64,000 bases of DNA, from contig NC_049995.1 of the NCBI RefSeq assembly GCF_000003815.2, forward strand, positions 8,751,802-8,815,801, in the 5' to 3' direction. The stretch is from Branchiostoma floridae (Eukaryota > Chordata > Leptocardii > Amphioxiformes > Branchiostomatidae). Of this stretch, positions 1-10,030 are shown in pieces (the stretch's first letter is position 1; every line of letters starts with the position of its first letter). The notes below the pieces were generated by a model. It saw only the letters and a program-made list of their open reading frames with translations. It searched no databases and had not been told where the DNA came from. The translations under genes and the position numbers were made by a program.

Positions 1-46
1 ATTTCTATGGTTTTCCCAGCGACCTATGGAGTCTGGTAGAGACTAC
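1..46. mobile_element. Terminal fragment of a MITE
   Basis: The first bases, read on the minus strand, contain a block with CTCTACCAG, GGTCGCTGG and a run matching TAGAAAT. The same ordered blocks form both arms of the hairpin at 28528-28711, so this is one terminus of another copy of that family, cut by the window edge. Confidence 0.55.
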
Positions 47-699
47 CTTCACACGTTATAAGAAGCTAGCGCACGCCAAACATTTTCGGCAGTAGTGTGG
101 CTTGCCGGTGTCCTCTCGAACACTGCCACGATTTTTTAAAGACATGGCAATGTTAGAAGGTCACTGAGCTCCGTCCAACATAACGATAACAACTGGTAGA
201 TTTTCAGGCAAAAATTGTGCTCGACCGGGCGGCCCTCTGGCGATCAGCAAATTCAGCCGAATGTCGTTGATGACAGTGTGACGCCCGCTTTACTCATTGT
301 CTAAAGTTGCCATTTCCAGCATCAGGGAAAATCAGACTGATGCGCATGACATACGAATAGCGGATCCTGAGAAAAGAACTTTGCAACAGACCTAAGCCAG
401 CTTATACATGTAGCTGGATGTGCCCTATGTGGCAGAGACTTGCATTCTCGTATACGACTGTTAAATCATATATAGTCGAAGCTGAAGGGCTGATATCACT
501 TAGAATTTTACCATGGTCAATGTTAACCGAAAGAGGTCATATATGGCATTTCTTAATCATCTATGTAATCATAAATGAAATCTATGATGATCGTTCAGAT
601 TCATCTTTCCAAGCCCGCAGCTTGTATCTTGTGCCAATACTCAACATTTGGTGACATGGGAAGATTTAAGGTTTTATTTCATCCTCCCTTACGTTACAG
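47..699. other. Non-coding stretch before the NXPE exon
   Basis: No coding signal that I can defend. The first 300 bases are moderately CpG-rich and may be the interior of the MITE at the window edge. The last 30 bases before 700 are pyrimidine-rich and end in ACAG, forming the acceptor used for the first NXPE exon. Confidence 0.4.
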
Positions 700-837
700 C
701 TATGCGTCACTAGAGTGGTACTGTGAAAGGCCGTGGAACGTAACATGTAACCAGTCGGTGTACCACGGCTTTGCTGGGTTCCGGTCGCTGGAGGAACTGG
801 GGGTGACTAAGGAGGAAAGACTCTACTTCAAGCCGGG
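700..837 (+). CDS. NXPE-family gene, internal exon
   Basis: A 138-nt exon is proposed between a pyrimidine-rich acceptor ending ACAG at 698-699 and a donor GGGTGA at 838. It encodes a segment with ASLEWYCERPW and a K-P-G end. The donor leaves two bases (GG) of a glycine codon, and the first base of the exon at 1479 completes it, so both exons join in frame. NXPE proteins have a cysteine-bearing linker of this kind before the C-terminal esterase-like domain. Earlier exons (signal peptide and N-terminal domain) lie outside the window or were not recognised. The frame stays open upstream of 700, so the acceptor could lie further 5'. Confidence 0.6.
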
Positions 838-1478
838 GTGATTATAGATATCTGTAGCATTGAGAGCTGTAAAAACATTTACTGTCTCGTTATGCTATGT
901 TGTATATATTGACGTTGGCAAAAAAAATAAGTTAACATAGGGGAAATATAACGTTACGTGGCCGACGTTTCGATTTCGGTAACACAGCTACTACTGTACA
1001 CATGAAAATGACTGTCGCTCACTGTGTGACCCATACGACCTACAGCAACTGCCTTTATGTAATTACATTCTTTTTTAATTACATTTAAATGCACCTGGCC
1101 ATGTTTTTGTTGATTTGATTATATGGATGACATCCGCTGGGAATCCCAAAACTGGTCGGCCCGAGGGTGCAAATGAAAAAGTTAAAAAAAATTGCCTTCA
1201 TTATAAGATCTATGTGTTCAAAACAGACATGTAGTTTGGACAAATGACTGAACACAATAGATTCTTCCTTTTTGTTTTTGACTTTGGCATTCTACGACAT
1301 GAGCAGTAATTTTGCATTGCATGGCATATATGTGCTCATTTTGAAGCTGCTTTTTACAGTTGGTCGAAAACTATTTTGAATTTCAAACTGAAAGGCCGAA
1401 AACATGATGGACGTGCGTATGTCGTCTATTTGATCAAATCAACATGACCTAACTTGGTGTTCATCTATATTTCTGTAG
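838..1478 (+). other. Intron of the NXPE-like gene
   Basis: 641-nt intron with a GTGATT donor and a pyrimidine-rich acceptor ending TTTCTGTAG at 1478. It is AT-rich and has no long ORF. It is a phase-2 intron. Confidence 0.55.
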
Positions 1479-2316
1479 GCGTGATCTAAGGCCTATCAAT
1501 GCCGACATAAAAATCAAGAAAGGGGAGAATTCCACAATTTCAGTGTTGGGACGGCAAGATGGCTACCGAACTGAGCAACTACCGAGGTGCACACCGGGTC
1601 TTCCTGCCCCGGTGCCTTCTGGGTACTACCGCAATGGCCAATGGGTATCACGTGTTTGTCAGGGACCACGATTATCGTCTGCGCTTGACTGGAAAAAATG
1701 TCTCCAGAATTCATCACTGGATCTCCTCGGGGATTCCACCACTCGACAATGGTATTACTTCTTGAAGAAGTACATGCAAATGAAAGGCAAGAAAAGTCCG
1801 TATCTTCTCTCTCAAACTGCTGGGCCTTTGTATGCAAATGAGGAAGAGTGGAACATTACGTCACGGTATCAATCTCATGGCCCGCCAATCAACACATTTG
1901 CATGGGTCAACGCAAGCGTGCTCAGTAACTTGGTCCGAATCATCGATGAAATCGATGGGCCCAATCACGTTGTAGTCGTGACCGTTGGCTTCCACTTCAA
2001 CAGCCAACCGCTTGTTGATTACGTCACACGTATTCGAACCGTTAGGGCGGCCATCTTGCGCCTCCTCGACAGACAACCGGACACCAGTGTCGTCATCAAA
2101 CCCCCGAACACAGCTGGTTCTCATATACTAAACGTTGACGACTGGCCATCGTTTCAGATGTACCTGATCATAAAAGAGATGTTTACGGGTTTGCCGGTTG
2201 TTTTTGTTGATGCCTGGGAAATGACGGATTGCCAGTTTGGTAAGGACACAACTCACCCCTCGGATGACGTAGTTAGGGAAGAGATGCTGTACATGCTGTC
2301 ATACATTTGTAAATGA
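1479..2316 (+). CDS. NXPE-family member, terminal exon (PC-esterase-like domain)
   Basis: Final exon of an NXPE-type (neurexophilin and PC-esterase domain) gene, ending at TGA 2314-2316. From the N-terminal side it shows the family signature CTPGLPAPVPSGYY, then GDSTTRQWY with the candidate nucleophile Ser at 1735-1737, and near the C terminus an Asp (2245) and His (2254) in the pattern D-T-T-H-P, the usual second catalytic block of GDS-type esterases. The frame is open from the acceptor at 1478 through the stop without interruption. NXPE proteins are secreted or Golgi-lumen proteins; enzymatic activity is unproven for most. The motifs look intact, so this is probably a functional gene whose 5' half lies outside the window. 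Lancelets are expected to carry several paralogues, and I cannot say which vertebrate NXPE is closest. Confidence 0.85.
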
Positions 2317-3189
2317 GTGTCAATCATTAAATAGAAAACAAATATATTGAAAATATGTGAGGGGTTCTAACAACACAGTTGTTTTAAAATTATTCTGGCG
2401 TATTTATTCATAACATGAATACATCAAAACATGGGAACAGCCTACAGCATCTTAAATCTGAGGCATTACGAGGGTTTCTCTCTCCACAATGCTGTGAAGG
2501 TACAATCAGGTTTATCTAAGTTGCTGTTTAAGTCGGTAGATGTATAGTTCTGTTACAATACAGTTTTATGTTTTCATACATATTTACGATCTCACTTGCC
2601 AGCCTTGGCATTGTTATACATTATGTAACGTTAAAAGTAGTAGAGAATAAATCGCAAAAATTCTTGTGGTAACGTTGCAGGTAAACAAAAAAACACATTT
2701 GATGACGGTAAAGCTATTATGCATTCTGACAACGAAGTCATCATCGCTAACAAAAGCGTATCTATTTCCTGTGATTTGGTATACACATGTATAATGATAT
2801 GCATGTCACTTATATGAGAGATTAAAATTAAAAGGCAAAACATTCTCGACTATATATGAATAAGAGACATTCTCAATGCACACGAGTTAACGTTACATGG
2901 ATTCCTATTCTACCCTACATCTCATTACGAAGTACTTATATTAACCAACGGAAGATACCATCACCAAACCAAATCTCTGATCATTATGATCTCCAAAATA
3001 GATCTTATTTCTAAAGATAAAATAGACAAAATATTTCACATGATTGTGATTTGCTTATCAAAATGCAACTTATATCGTTTTTTACAACTGCAAGGGTCAC
3101 AGCGTAAATAGAAACGTTGTTCAATGTTCTGTCGGTCTAGGACATGTTACAAGTTACATGTTACAATGTTACATGTTACAATGTTACAA
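2317..3189. other. Intergenic spacer
   Basis: AT-rich spacer after the NXPE stop. No canonical AATAAA close to the stop and no coding signal. At 3140-3190 there is a short tandem repeat of TTACATGTTACAATG type that directly abuts the truncated LINE. Confidence 0.5.
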
Positions 3190-4811
3190 CTAACTAATAG
3201 CAGCAAAGGACAGCTTCGTGTTGAAGTGCCCGGCGTCCCGTCTTCATCGCCCAAGTCTGCAGCAAACGCCATCAACATGCACCTGGCAGCGGCATCACAA
3301 CAACACGCCCCTCTGCAGCTCCAGGATCTCCCAGCGTACCTGCCTGCCCCAGCCCCACCACCCACTGTCTCCCTCTGGGATATGTGGCACAGGCTCAAGC
3401 AGGTGAAGATCGGTAAGGCTACTGGCAGTGACAACATTTCCCCCAGAATTGTCCGGGAGTTCGCGTTTGAGCTGAGCCAACCGCTGTGCGATATTATAAA
3501 CACATCGCTCTGCCAAGGTGTTGTTCCTGACGCTTGGAGGGAAGCGGACGTCATACCGGTCCCGAAGGAAATGCCACCAAGTCTGTCAAAGTTAAGACCC
3601 ATCTCACTGACATCAGTTTTTGCCAAGGTGTGCGAAGGCATCATTACGGACTGGTGTCTCAAGGACATACTTCCTACTGTAGACCCGCGACAGTATGGAT
3701 CCCTGCGTGGCCGGTCCACGACACACTACCTTACACTCCTGACACACAAGCTGCTGGAAACAGCTGACAAACGAAGCCATATGTCCACACTAGTACTTAC
3801 GGATTTCTCACGTGCTTTTGACTCTGTCCATCACCAAACTGCCGTCAACAAACTGATCGAGCTCGGGGTGCGCCCGTCCGTCGTTCCGTGGATTATCAGC
3901 TTTCTCTCTGAACGGCGCCAGCGCGTCAAGTACCAAGGGGAAGTTTCTGAATGGCAGACACTAACATGTGGAGTACCACAAGGCACCAAGTTAGGTCCAC
4001 TGATCTTCTTGGTACTGGTGAATGACGCGGTTCCTGTCGACCAATCAACAGCAGACACATTTAAGTTTGTCGACGACCTGTCTTTGTTGGAGCCACGACA
4101 CGTGCTCAGTGCGCCCACCATCCAAGATGATGTCGACGGCTTGGCCCGATGGACCGAAGATAACCTCATGACTTTGAATCCGTCGAAATGTAAAGTCCTT
4201 GTTTTTTGTTTCATGAAGAACCCCCACCCCCACCTGTGATCACAGTTGGTCCTACACAGCTGGAGGTCGTCGAGTTTGCCCGCATTTTAGGTGTCATCCT
4301 CCAAAGCAACCTGAAGTGGTCTAAACAAGTCGAAACGATGGTTGGGAAGGGAAACAAAAGACTGTACATGTTAAGAACACTGTCCAAGTATGGCCTAACT
4401 ACTGGTGACCTTGTACTTGTCTATATTGGTTTTGTGCGCCCGGTATTGGAATACGCATGCCAAGTGTGGCATCCAGGATTGACTGTTGCTGAATGTAAGT
4501 CAATTGAAAGAGTGCAGAAGAGAGCTTGTAGGATAATCCTCGGACAGAACTATACCTGCTACAGCTCGGCACTGACTGAACTCTCCCTCACATCACTGTC
4601 TCAGAGACGTCATGACCTATGCAGTTCTTATGCTCGTTCACTGTATAGATCCCCGACCTACAGGGACTGGTTCCCTCCCTGTCGTAAGGAGATTACTGGC
4701 AGAAATACACGTTCAGCCAACAAACTGCAGGTCCCCAGAGCCAACACCTCTCGTTTAAGGAAAAGTCCAATATACTATATGGTCTCACTACTCAATGACG
4801 ACATTGTATGA
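3190..4811 (+). pseudogene. LINE reverse transcriptase, frameshifted
   Basis: Reads as a CR1-group reverse transcriptase missing its N-terminal endonuclease. In order: a proline-rich lead-in (LPAYLPAPAPPPTVSLW), GKATGSDNISP, RPISLTSVFAKVCE, catalytic block A TDFSRAFDSVHH, GVPQGTKLGPLIF, and the active-site block FKFVDDLS, where most relatives have F-A-D-D. The frame breaks in a C-rich run near 4205-4220. The downstream part carries the thumb and C-terminal region with YIGFVRPVLEYACQVWHPGL and RVQKRACRIIL. One indel explains the break. The product is dead as it stands; the copy is otherwise well preserved, so the insertion is not very old. Confidence 0.85.
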
Positions 4812-5016
4812 ACTATGTGTTTCTACCTTCCCAGTTTGTAAATAAGTCTGCGTAATGATGTGATTATTGATGTACATATGTATATACATGTAGTTGGAAC
4901 AGTTTTTAAGCCATTTTTAACTGTTAACAAGCCCAGCAATTCAGCCATTGGGCTGCTATCAGAAGCTTGTACGTTTTTATTGTTTTGAACGAATAAACCT
5001 GTCATTCATTCATTCA
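3190..5016 (+). mobile_element. CR1-like non-LTR retrotransposon, 5'-truncated
   Basis: Plus-strand LINE copy. The reverse transcriptase reading frame runs from about 3190 to 4239 and, after a frameshift near 4205-4220, continues to 4811. A 3' untranslated tail follows and ends at about 5016 in a short ATTC tandem repeat, the microsatellite type of 3' end typical of CR1-group LINEs. The 5' endonuclease region is missing, as expected for target-primed integration that stopped early. I did not find a clear target-site duplication. Confidence 0.8.
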
Positions 5017-5089
5017 AGTGTTCGAAATAGGAAAGATGTATGAACTCAACACGATGCGAGACCTGTTTCGTGTGAAATCTTCTTGATTA

Positions 5090-5285
5090 TACATATTTTT
5101 TTTCTTTTTTCTTCCGTTTTTGAGGCTACCAACTTCAATTTGCTGAAGACTTTTGTAGCCTATATAGGAAAGTCGTGTAAAGTGCCTTTCCCAAGGGCAC
5201 AAGATCGGTGACACGTCAGGGTTTGAACTCAGGACCTTCTGGACCTGAGTCAAACGTGCTGACAATTGCGCCACGCGGTCCCACA
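5090..5285 (-). mobile_element. tRNA-derived SINE
   Basis: Read on the minus strand, the element starts at about 5284 with a tRNA-like head: A box GTGGCGCAATTGTCAGC and B box GAGTTCAAACCC. A body follows with GTGCCCTTGGGAAAGGCACT and a cytosine-rich piece, an arrangement I associate with tRNA-derived SINEs. The + strand reads it backwards up to the CCACGCGGTCCC head. The tail near 5100 is T-rich on the plus strand, i.e. A-rich on the element strand. Confidence 0.65.
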
Positions 5286-5289
5286 ATAT

Positions 5290-6700
5290 ATTTCATGTAA
5301 ACGCCACTCAGAAGTTATGTACTTTTGGCTCTGGAAAAGTTATGGCCAACCTTTTCTACAGGTAAGACATCAAAACAGCCGAATAAATCAAATCAAATCA
5401 AATCAATATAGCGATAGCTGCAGTGATAGTCAAGAAACGCCAGGTGGCGTTCATAACATGTATCATAACACATTGGTTTTAGAAATATGTGAAATTTTAT
5501 TTGATGATAGGTTCTTTGTTGAAGAAACATGTGAAATATTTCTATTAAAATCCAAATCAAATCACTAAATGCGCAGAAGACGATTTCTTCCTGATAAAAA
5601 TCGAAATCCTCCTGAAAATATTATCTAAACACATCTAAAACTACTACTAATATTTCCCGTGATGCACCGGGGCAGTTCCCAAGGCGCGCGGAAGACGCCG
5701 GAAGAAGCAGTTGCGGGAGTCCGGAAGACAACTTGGCGACGTGCGAGGTAACCTTCACCTTTTCTTGACAGTCTGCAGCGATTTGTGAACATCTAAGATA
5801 CAATAGAAGATCACATTACTCTAAGAAGCAGTATATATGGATGATAATGATTGAATTTCAAGTAAACTAATATGCAGATCGGAGTGAGACACTCGGATTT
5901 TCGCATCAGCTGATGTGAAAGATGGAAGGAAAAACAAAACAAAAAGAGAAAGTTGTTCAAATAATTTGTCTGTCTGTACAGACGGTACAAGGGACTGATT
6001 TGGTATTTTTGTTTGTTAGAAAAACGTGTGCTTGTTGTAGATAAACGAAGTTTAACTAACAGCGGTCTCAAGGTAGAAGAAGAATAAAGTAGAAATATTT
6101 TGATAGAGGCTTTAGAGCGGTCCCTTTTACGTAAAAAACAACTGTGTAAGTTACAACAAATAACGTTACGGCAAGGGGTCTTTGGTAATCGTGGCGACTT
6201 TTACAAGGTTTCTTTTGCTAAGATATGTCCACTGGAATGTCCAGCTTGAGCTGTGACCTCCCCTGTGCCCCCTGTGCCCTGACCTGCACCCCCTTACCCT
6301 GGGGAGCAGATCCTCAGACAAGCATAAAATTCTGATTGACCAGGCCCTAGGGATGCTACTAGGTCACATGAAAAAGAAGGAAGTTGAAACAGACAGAAAC
6401 AGTATCTAAAAATATCCTGACTCCCGGGATTCGAACCCACCAGGGTCGCCAGCTATTAAACAAACTGTGATACACAAAACCGTTCAACTTTTTTGTCACT
6501 TCTCAATCTCAATAAGGTACTGGACAAAGCCCTCAATTAGAGCATCACATCCAGGTGAGGTGCAGGTCCGTGCGTGAGGAAAAATAAAGTGCAAAGTACA
6601 GGAACCAAAACGACCCCCCCCCAAAAAAAAGATTGTAAGATTACTTGTAAGATCAATAATTCATAAAGCTTAATTAAGATCACTTGTAAGATCATAAATC
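5290..6700. other. Intergenic stretch with repeat fragments
   Basis: No gene seen. It holds an (AATCA)n tail at 5383-5407 that looks like a retroposon 3' end, a minus-strand copy of a dispersed repeat at 6305-6375 (see 18217), and a tRNA-like T-loop on the minus strand at about 6424-6445 (GGGTTCGAATCCC) without a foldable tRNA around it. An A/C-rich stretch lies at 6610-6630. Confidence 0.4.
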
Positions 6701-6739
6701 TTAATTAAGTCTAACATTGATTTTATGATCTCCCCTAGA

Positions 6740-6905
6740 AAGACAACTGTATCAGTGTATGTATTCCTTGCCGTTTGTATGTCTGTCTGTGTGTGTTTGT
6801 TTGTTTGTTTGTGGACAGCATAATTTGAGAAGCTGTGAATGGATCCTTATTTGATTGGTATGTGGATAGGGGTCAACAAAAAGTGGCAAAGGTATGAGGT
6901 CGTGG
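6740..6905 (+). repeat. Dispersed repeat, GT-rich head plus CTTGAGAAGCT block
   Basis: Contains a TGTCTGTGTGTG run followed by GACAGCATAATTTGAGAAGCTGT, GGATGGAT-like and GGGGTCA blocks. The same order of blocks recurs at 13170-13345 and, partially, at 23840-23935 and 7785-7885, so this is a dispersed family. Its class is not clear. Confidence 0.5.
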
Positions 6906-7272
6906 AACTCTAGTTGTAAAATTGCTTCTAGAACTATATAAAAGGTGATTTATAGTTTTATGTTATTACATAAACAAGGCAAGTGCCAATGATACAATTG
7001 TATATGACCATAAACCATTGTTCTCTGACCTGTTGAAATTACTTCCTCCAGCACATGTGCCTGGAAAAATACCATAAACCACCTGGGTGTATGAAACATA
7101 CTGATAAGCAATCAGGAAAAATATCATGTATGTTACACATTCGTGAGTCACATGTTGTATGTGCTCTAATATTTGTATACCCACATGTGTGTACTAGTAT
7201 GTTACCAGGTCTGGTTTTAATGTGGTTTCTACCCATGACTACGTATACTGACAATTCATTACTAGTATGTTA

Positions 7273-7488
7273 CTGTAAAATGCATTTAAGTTTGTGGGGA
7301 TTTACTTTCGTGTTAGCGGAAAAATTTCAAGCAGAGCCAAGAGAGAGCGGAAAATTTGTGGTAGCACCATAGACTGTAGTCACATGCTATTTAATGGTAA
7401 AATATTCGTGGTGGTTTAAGTTCGCGGTGAAGTGGCCACAGCGAAAACCGCAATCATAAAACCACCGGGAACATTTCTGCATTTACAG
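7273..7488. mobile_element. MITE, TIR CTGTAAATGCA type
   Basis: Palindromic element. It opens at a TA with CTGTAAAATGCATTTAAG and closes with GAACATTTCTGCATTTACAG, so the ends are inverted copies of about 15 bp. Similar TAAATGCATT...TTACAGTA blocks occur near 55270, suggesting a multi-copy family. The superfamily is uncertain; a TA target would fit Tc1/mariner. Confidence 0.55.
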
Positions 7489-7592
7489 TTACTGCAGTTA
7501 ACATATCCGATTCACTATCAGGAAAGTTAAAGTGATTTTGACTGGTTGAGTAGACCTGTTATTACCTCGTTGAAAAACGGTATTGTCTTGTA

Positions 7593-7706
7593 CTCTCCAA
7601 GCAGAGGTTGGTGGAAAAAAATCGTGAGCTTTTCCTTTCATAATTTTTTTGGACTGGCCTTCCCACCACCGGTCACGATTTTTCCCACCAACCTCTGCTT
7701 GGAGAG
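7593..7706. mobile_element. Hairpin MITE with 35-bp arms
   Basis: Two inverted arms of about 35 bp (7593-7627 and 7673-7706) flank a roughly 45-nt spacer. They differ only by a slip in an A run and one substitution. Both ends are flanked by TA (7591-7592 and 7707-7708), as for Tc1/mariner-type MITEs. The terminal CTCTCCAAGCAGA is shared with the element at 48774-48926. Confidence 0.7.
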
Positions 7707-7784
7707 TAATTGTCTTGGACATGTCTGATGCATGTGTTTTTCCAGAGCAAACTCTGTATATGGGTAGGTGACCGTAGGGCTGTC

Positions 7785-7885
7785 ACTCTTGGTAAGAAAA
7801 AGGTCAAGGTCAATATTGGGCCCCGCCTAGCATTAATTCCTTGGTACTGCAGCAGAACGTCTTTGTATCTTTTGTCCTGGACATG
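7785..7885. repeat. Partial copy of the CTTGAGAAGCT dispersed repeat
   Basis: Carries only the 3' blocks of the family (AAGGTCAAGGTCAATATTGGGCCCC, here given in part, then a TAGCATT block), comparable with 13300-13330. Confidence 0.35.
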
Positions 7886-8049
7886 CTAGCTTCTTGTTTG
7901 GACATGTAGAGAGAGTATTGATGGTCTAATATTAATAAGTTGCTTTAAACTTCATTCAAGTCGCTTAATCTTCAACAAAGAAAACCCTAAATTGAACTGT
8001 TTCAAATCAAAGTTTCATCCTCCAAACCCTCAGGTAGAATCTTCAAGTA

Positions 8050-8254
8050 CAGTCAAACCTGTCTATACTTAACAGGTGGCATCTATATACTGGTATCTTA
8101 ATCTTTTGGTGGTTCTTTTAAGATTATTTTCCTCATTGATACAAGGCTTCAATCAATCGGAAAAATAATCAAAATGACTACCAAATAGTCATCACAATAG
8201 TCAAATTGTTCTTAGTTTTATTTAGGAGTGGTCACTAGTAGCCAAGTTTGACTG
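8050..8254. mobile_element. Pogo-type MITE
   Basis: 205-bp element with inverted ends CAGTCAAACCTG and CAAGTTTGACTG. The left end is flanked by TA; the right flank reads TT. The words CCTGTCTATA and AACAGGTGGC next to the left end also appear in the tandem array at 45141-45765, so the two may share an ancestor. Confidence 0.6.
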
Positions 8255-10030
8255 TTAAGTTTCTCTGCACGTTGGCATGTTAACTGCGATCTTGAGTCCT
8301 CACACGATCACTTAATAGAGCAGAGTTGTGCCAGAACCACGTTTACCCCGCTTTGATACATTGTCCACTAGGCAAACATTCACAGCTGGGGTATTTACTC
8401 TCGCCTTTATTCTGGGACACTTGTTCGCCTCATTGGGTAAGTCCTTGTGCGCACACTAACAAAGTAGACAGGCAAACACCCATCAACCCCGTTTTACAAG
8501 TGGAAGATGCTGTCTTCTGTACATGTGACATAGCTGATTGGATCATACCATGTCAGCATGGGGTGTTGGTTGTGCTGTTTTTTATGCAGAAGTTTTCTTA
8601 ACCTAGTTGTAAGTGGCCGTTTGAAGTAATTGTGTGAGGGAGGCTTTTGCATGGTCGATTTGACTCTGAGCTTTTGTGGAAGATTTCTACAGTTGTTACA
8701 AAGTGCTTCTGTGTTGGTAATACTTCCCTGGGAGTCAAAATATATTCAATTTGGTGAGTACATTTTCTTTGACCCAGTTTGTACCCTATACTTCATCAAC
8801 CTAATCAAGTACTATTAGGCTGATAGGAGGGCTGATTAGGCTGCAATACAAGTAGTACACAGGCCTTAAAATGCCCTACAACGCACCCCCTCTCCACACT
8901 GTCAGTTAAACCACGATAGATATGTACATTTATGTCATACCTGGGACGCGATAACGTTTGATACAGGTGTTTCGGACTGAGTGATAAAAAGCCGTAGCAC
9001 ACAGGCTTCGAAGTTTTATCACACAGACTTCACATTTATGACACCACAGTGATATGCTGAACATATTTGTTTACAGTTTCCCCTGTGTACCAAGTGTTTG
9101 TTCTGTTTGTAGAATAGACATATTCATACATACATGATTAGGTCATGTTGTTCTGTGCGACATCAAATTAACTTGTGTTTTTCTCTATCATGTCTGACCA
9201 ATTTTTCCTCCTATACATATATAGAGTACACGTGAATTGATTGTTTGCTCTACTGCAATATTTACTATATTTGATAGTAGCAGCTGAAACAGAGGTCACA
9301 GTGAGCTTTATTAGCAATACAAAATGTACTATAAGTACACTTCCGTATGACCTTATTCCAAGATGGTTTCCTAAATTCAGTCTTAAAAAATCAACCAAGT
9401 GTTGCAAAAAGCAGCTGCAAGCTTTACAGAAAATTTGAGCTTATCCAAAGAAGTAGTTGACAGCCCTCAAGGACTTTTCAACCAGGTACTTCCTTTTGTT
9501 TTGTTGCAGGAAAGCAGTAGTCAAAAACCTTGGTCTCTTTTTCTAGCTGTCTAGGATGACTGAGCGTTAACAAATTTGTTGAGGGATTTCCTAGACCTAA
9601 CAGGGCTCAGTGTACAATGTAGTCATTTTGTCAAACACTGTCTTATTGAATTCTTCACACCCCAGCTAATGCCCAAATATTGCTAGAACGTAATGAGGTG
9701 TCCACAAAGTTTTGAGATAGTATTTGTACAGTTGTAACGTTAACACTGTGAAAAGGACTTCTATTTGAACACATTAAATATTCCTTTTTTCCCTATTCAA
9801 GTTTTTCTTTATAGAAAATGTAGTAGTTGGCACAAATCTATTAATATATACAGTAGTAGTTTATAATATTACCTGTAAACTTTTATGATGATTCTAATTG
9901 CATCTTTCATTCATTCTAAACTAAGCAAGACAATAATTGTTTGAGCATGATTTATCATATCATATTCACAGCGTCAATCAATTCTGTTAGTAAGGTCAAA
10001 CTGACCTTTATAAATCATAATCATATGTAA
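8255..10030. other. Intergenic stretch
   Basis: No gene or strong repeat except 8930-9050 (listed separately). AT-rich, with only short ORFs that show no recognisable motif. The sequence just before 10031 is the insertion point of the truncated LINE. Confidence 0.4.
8930..9050 (+). repeat. Dispersed repeat, GTGATAAAAAGC family, copy 1
   Basis: Contains GATAACGTTTGATACAGG, then GGACTGAGTGATAAAAAGCC and CACACAGG. The same blocks in the same order lie at 43585-43745 (ATAACGTTTCATACAGG, GGGTGATAAAAAGC). Confidence 0.5.

Noticed and set aside
6420-6446. Possible tRNA gene on the minus strand
   Set aside because: Only a T-loop-like GGGTTCGAATCCC is present; no acceptor, D or anticodon arm can be folded around it.
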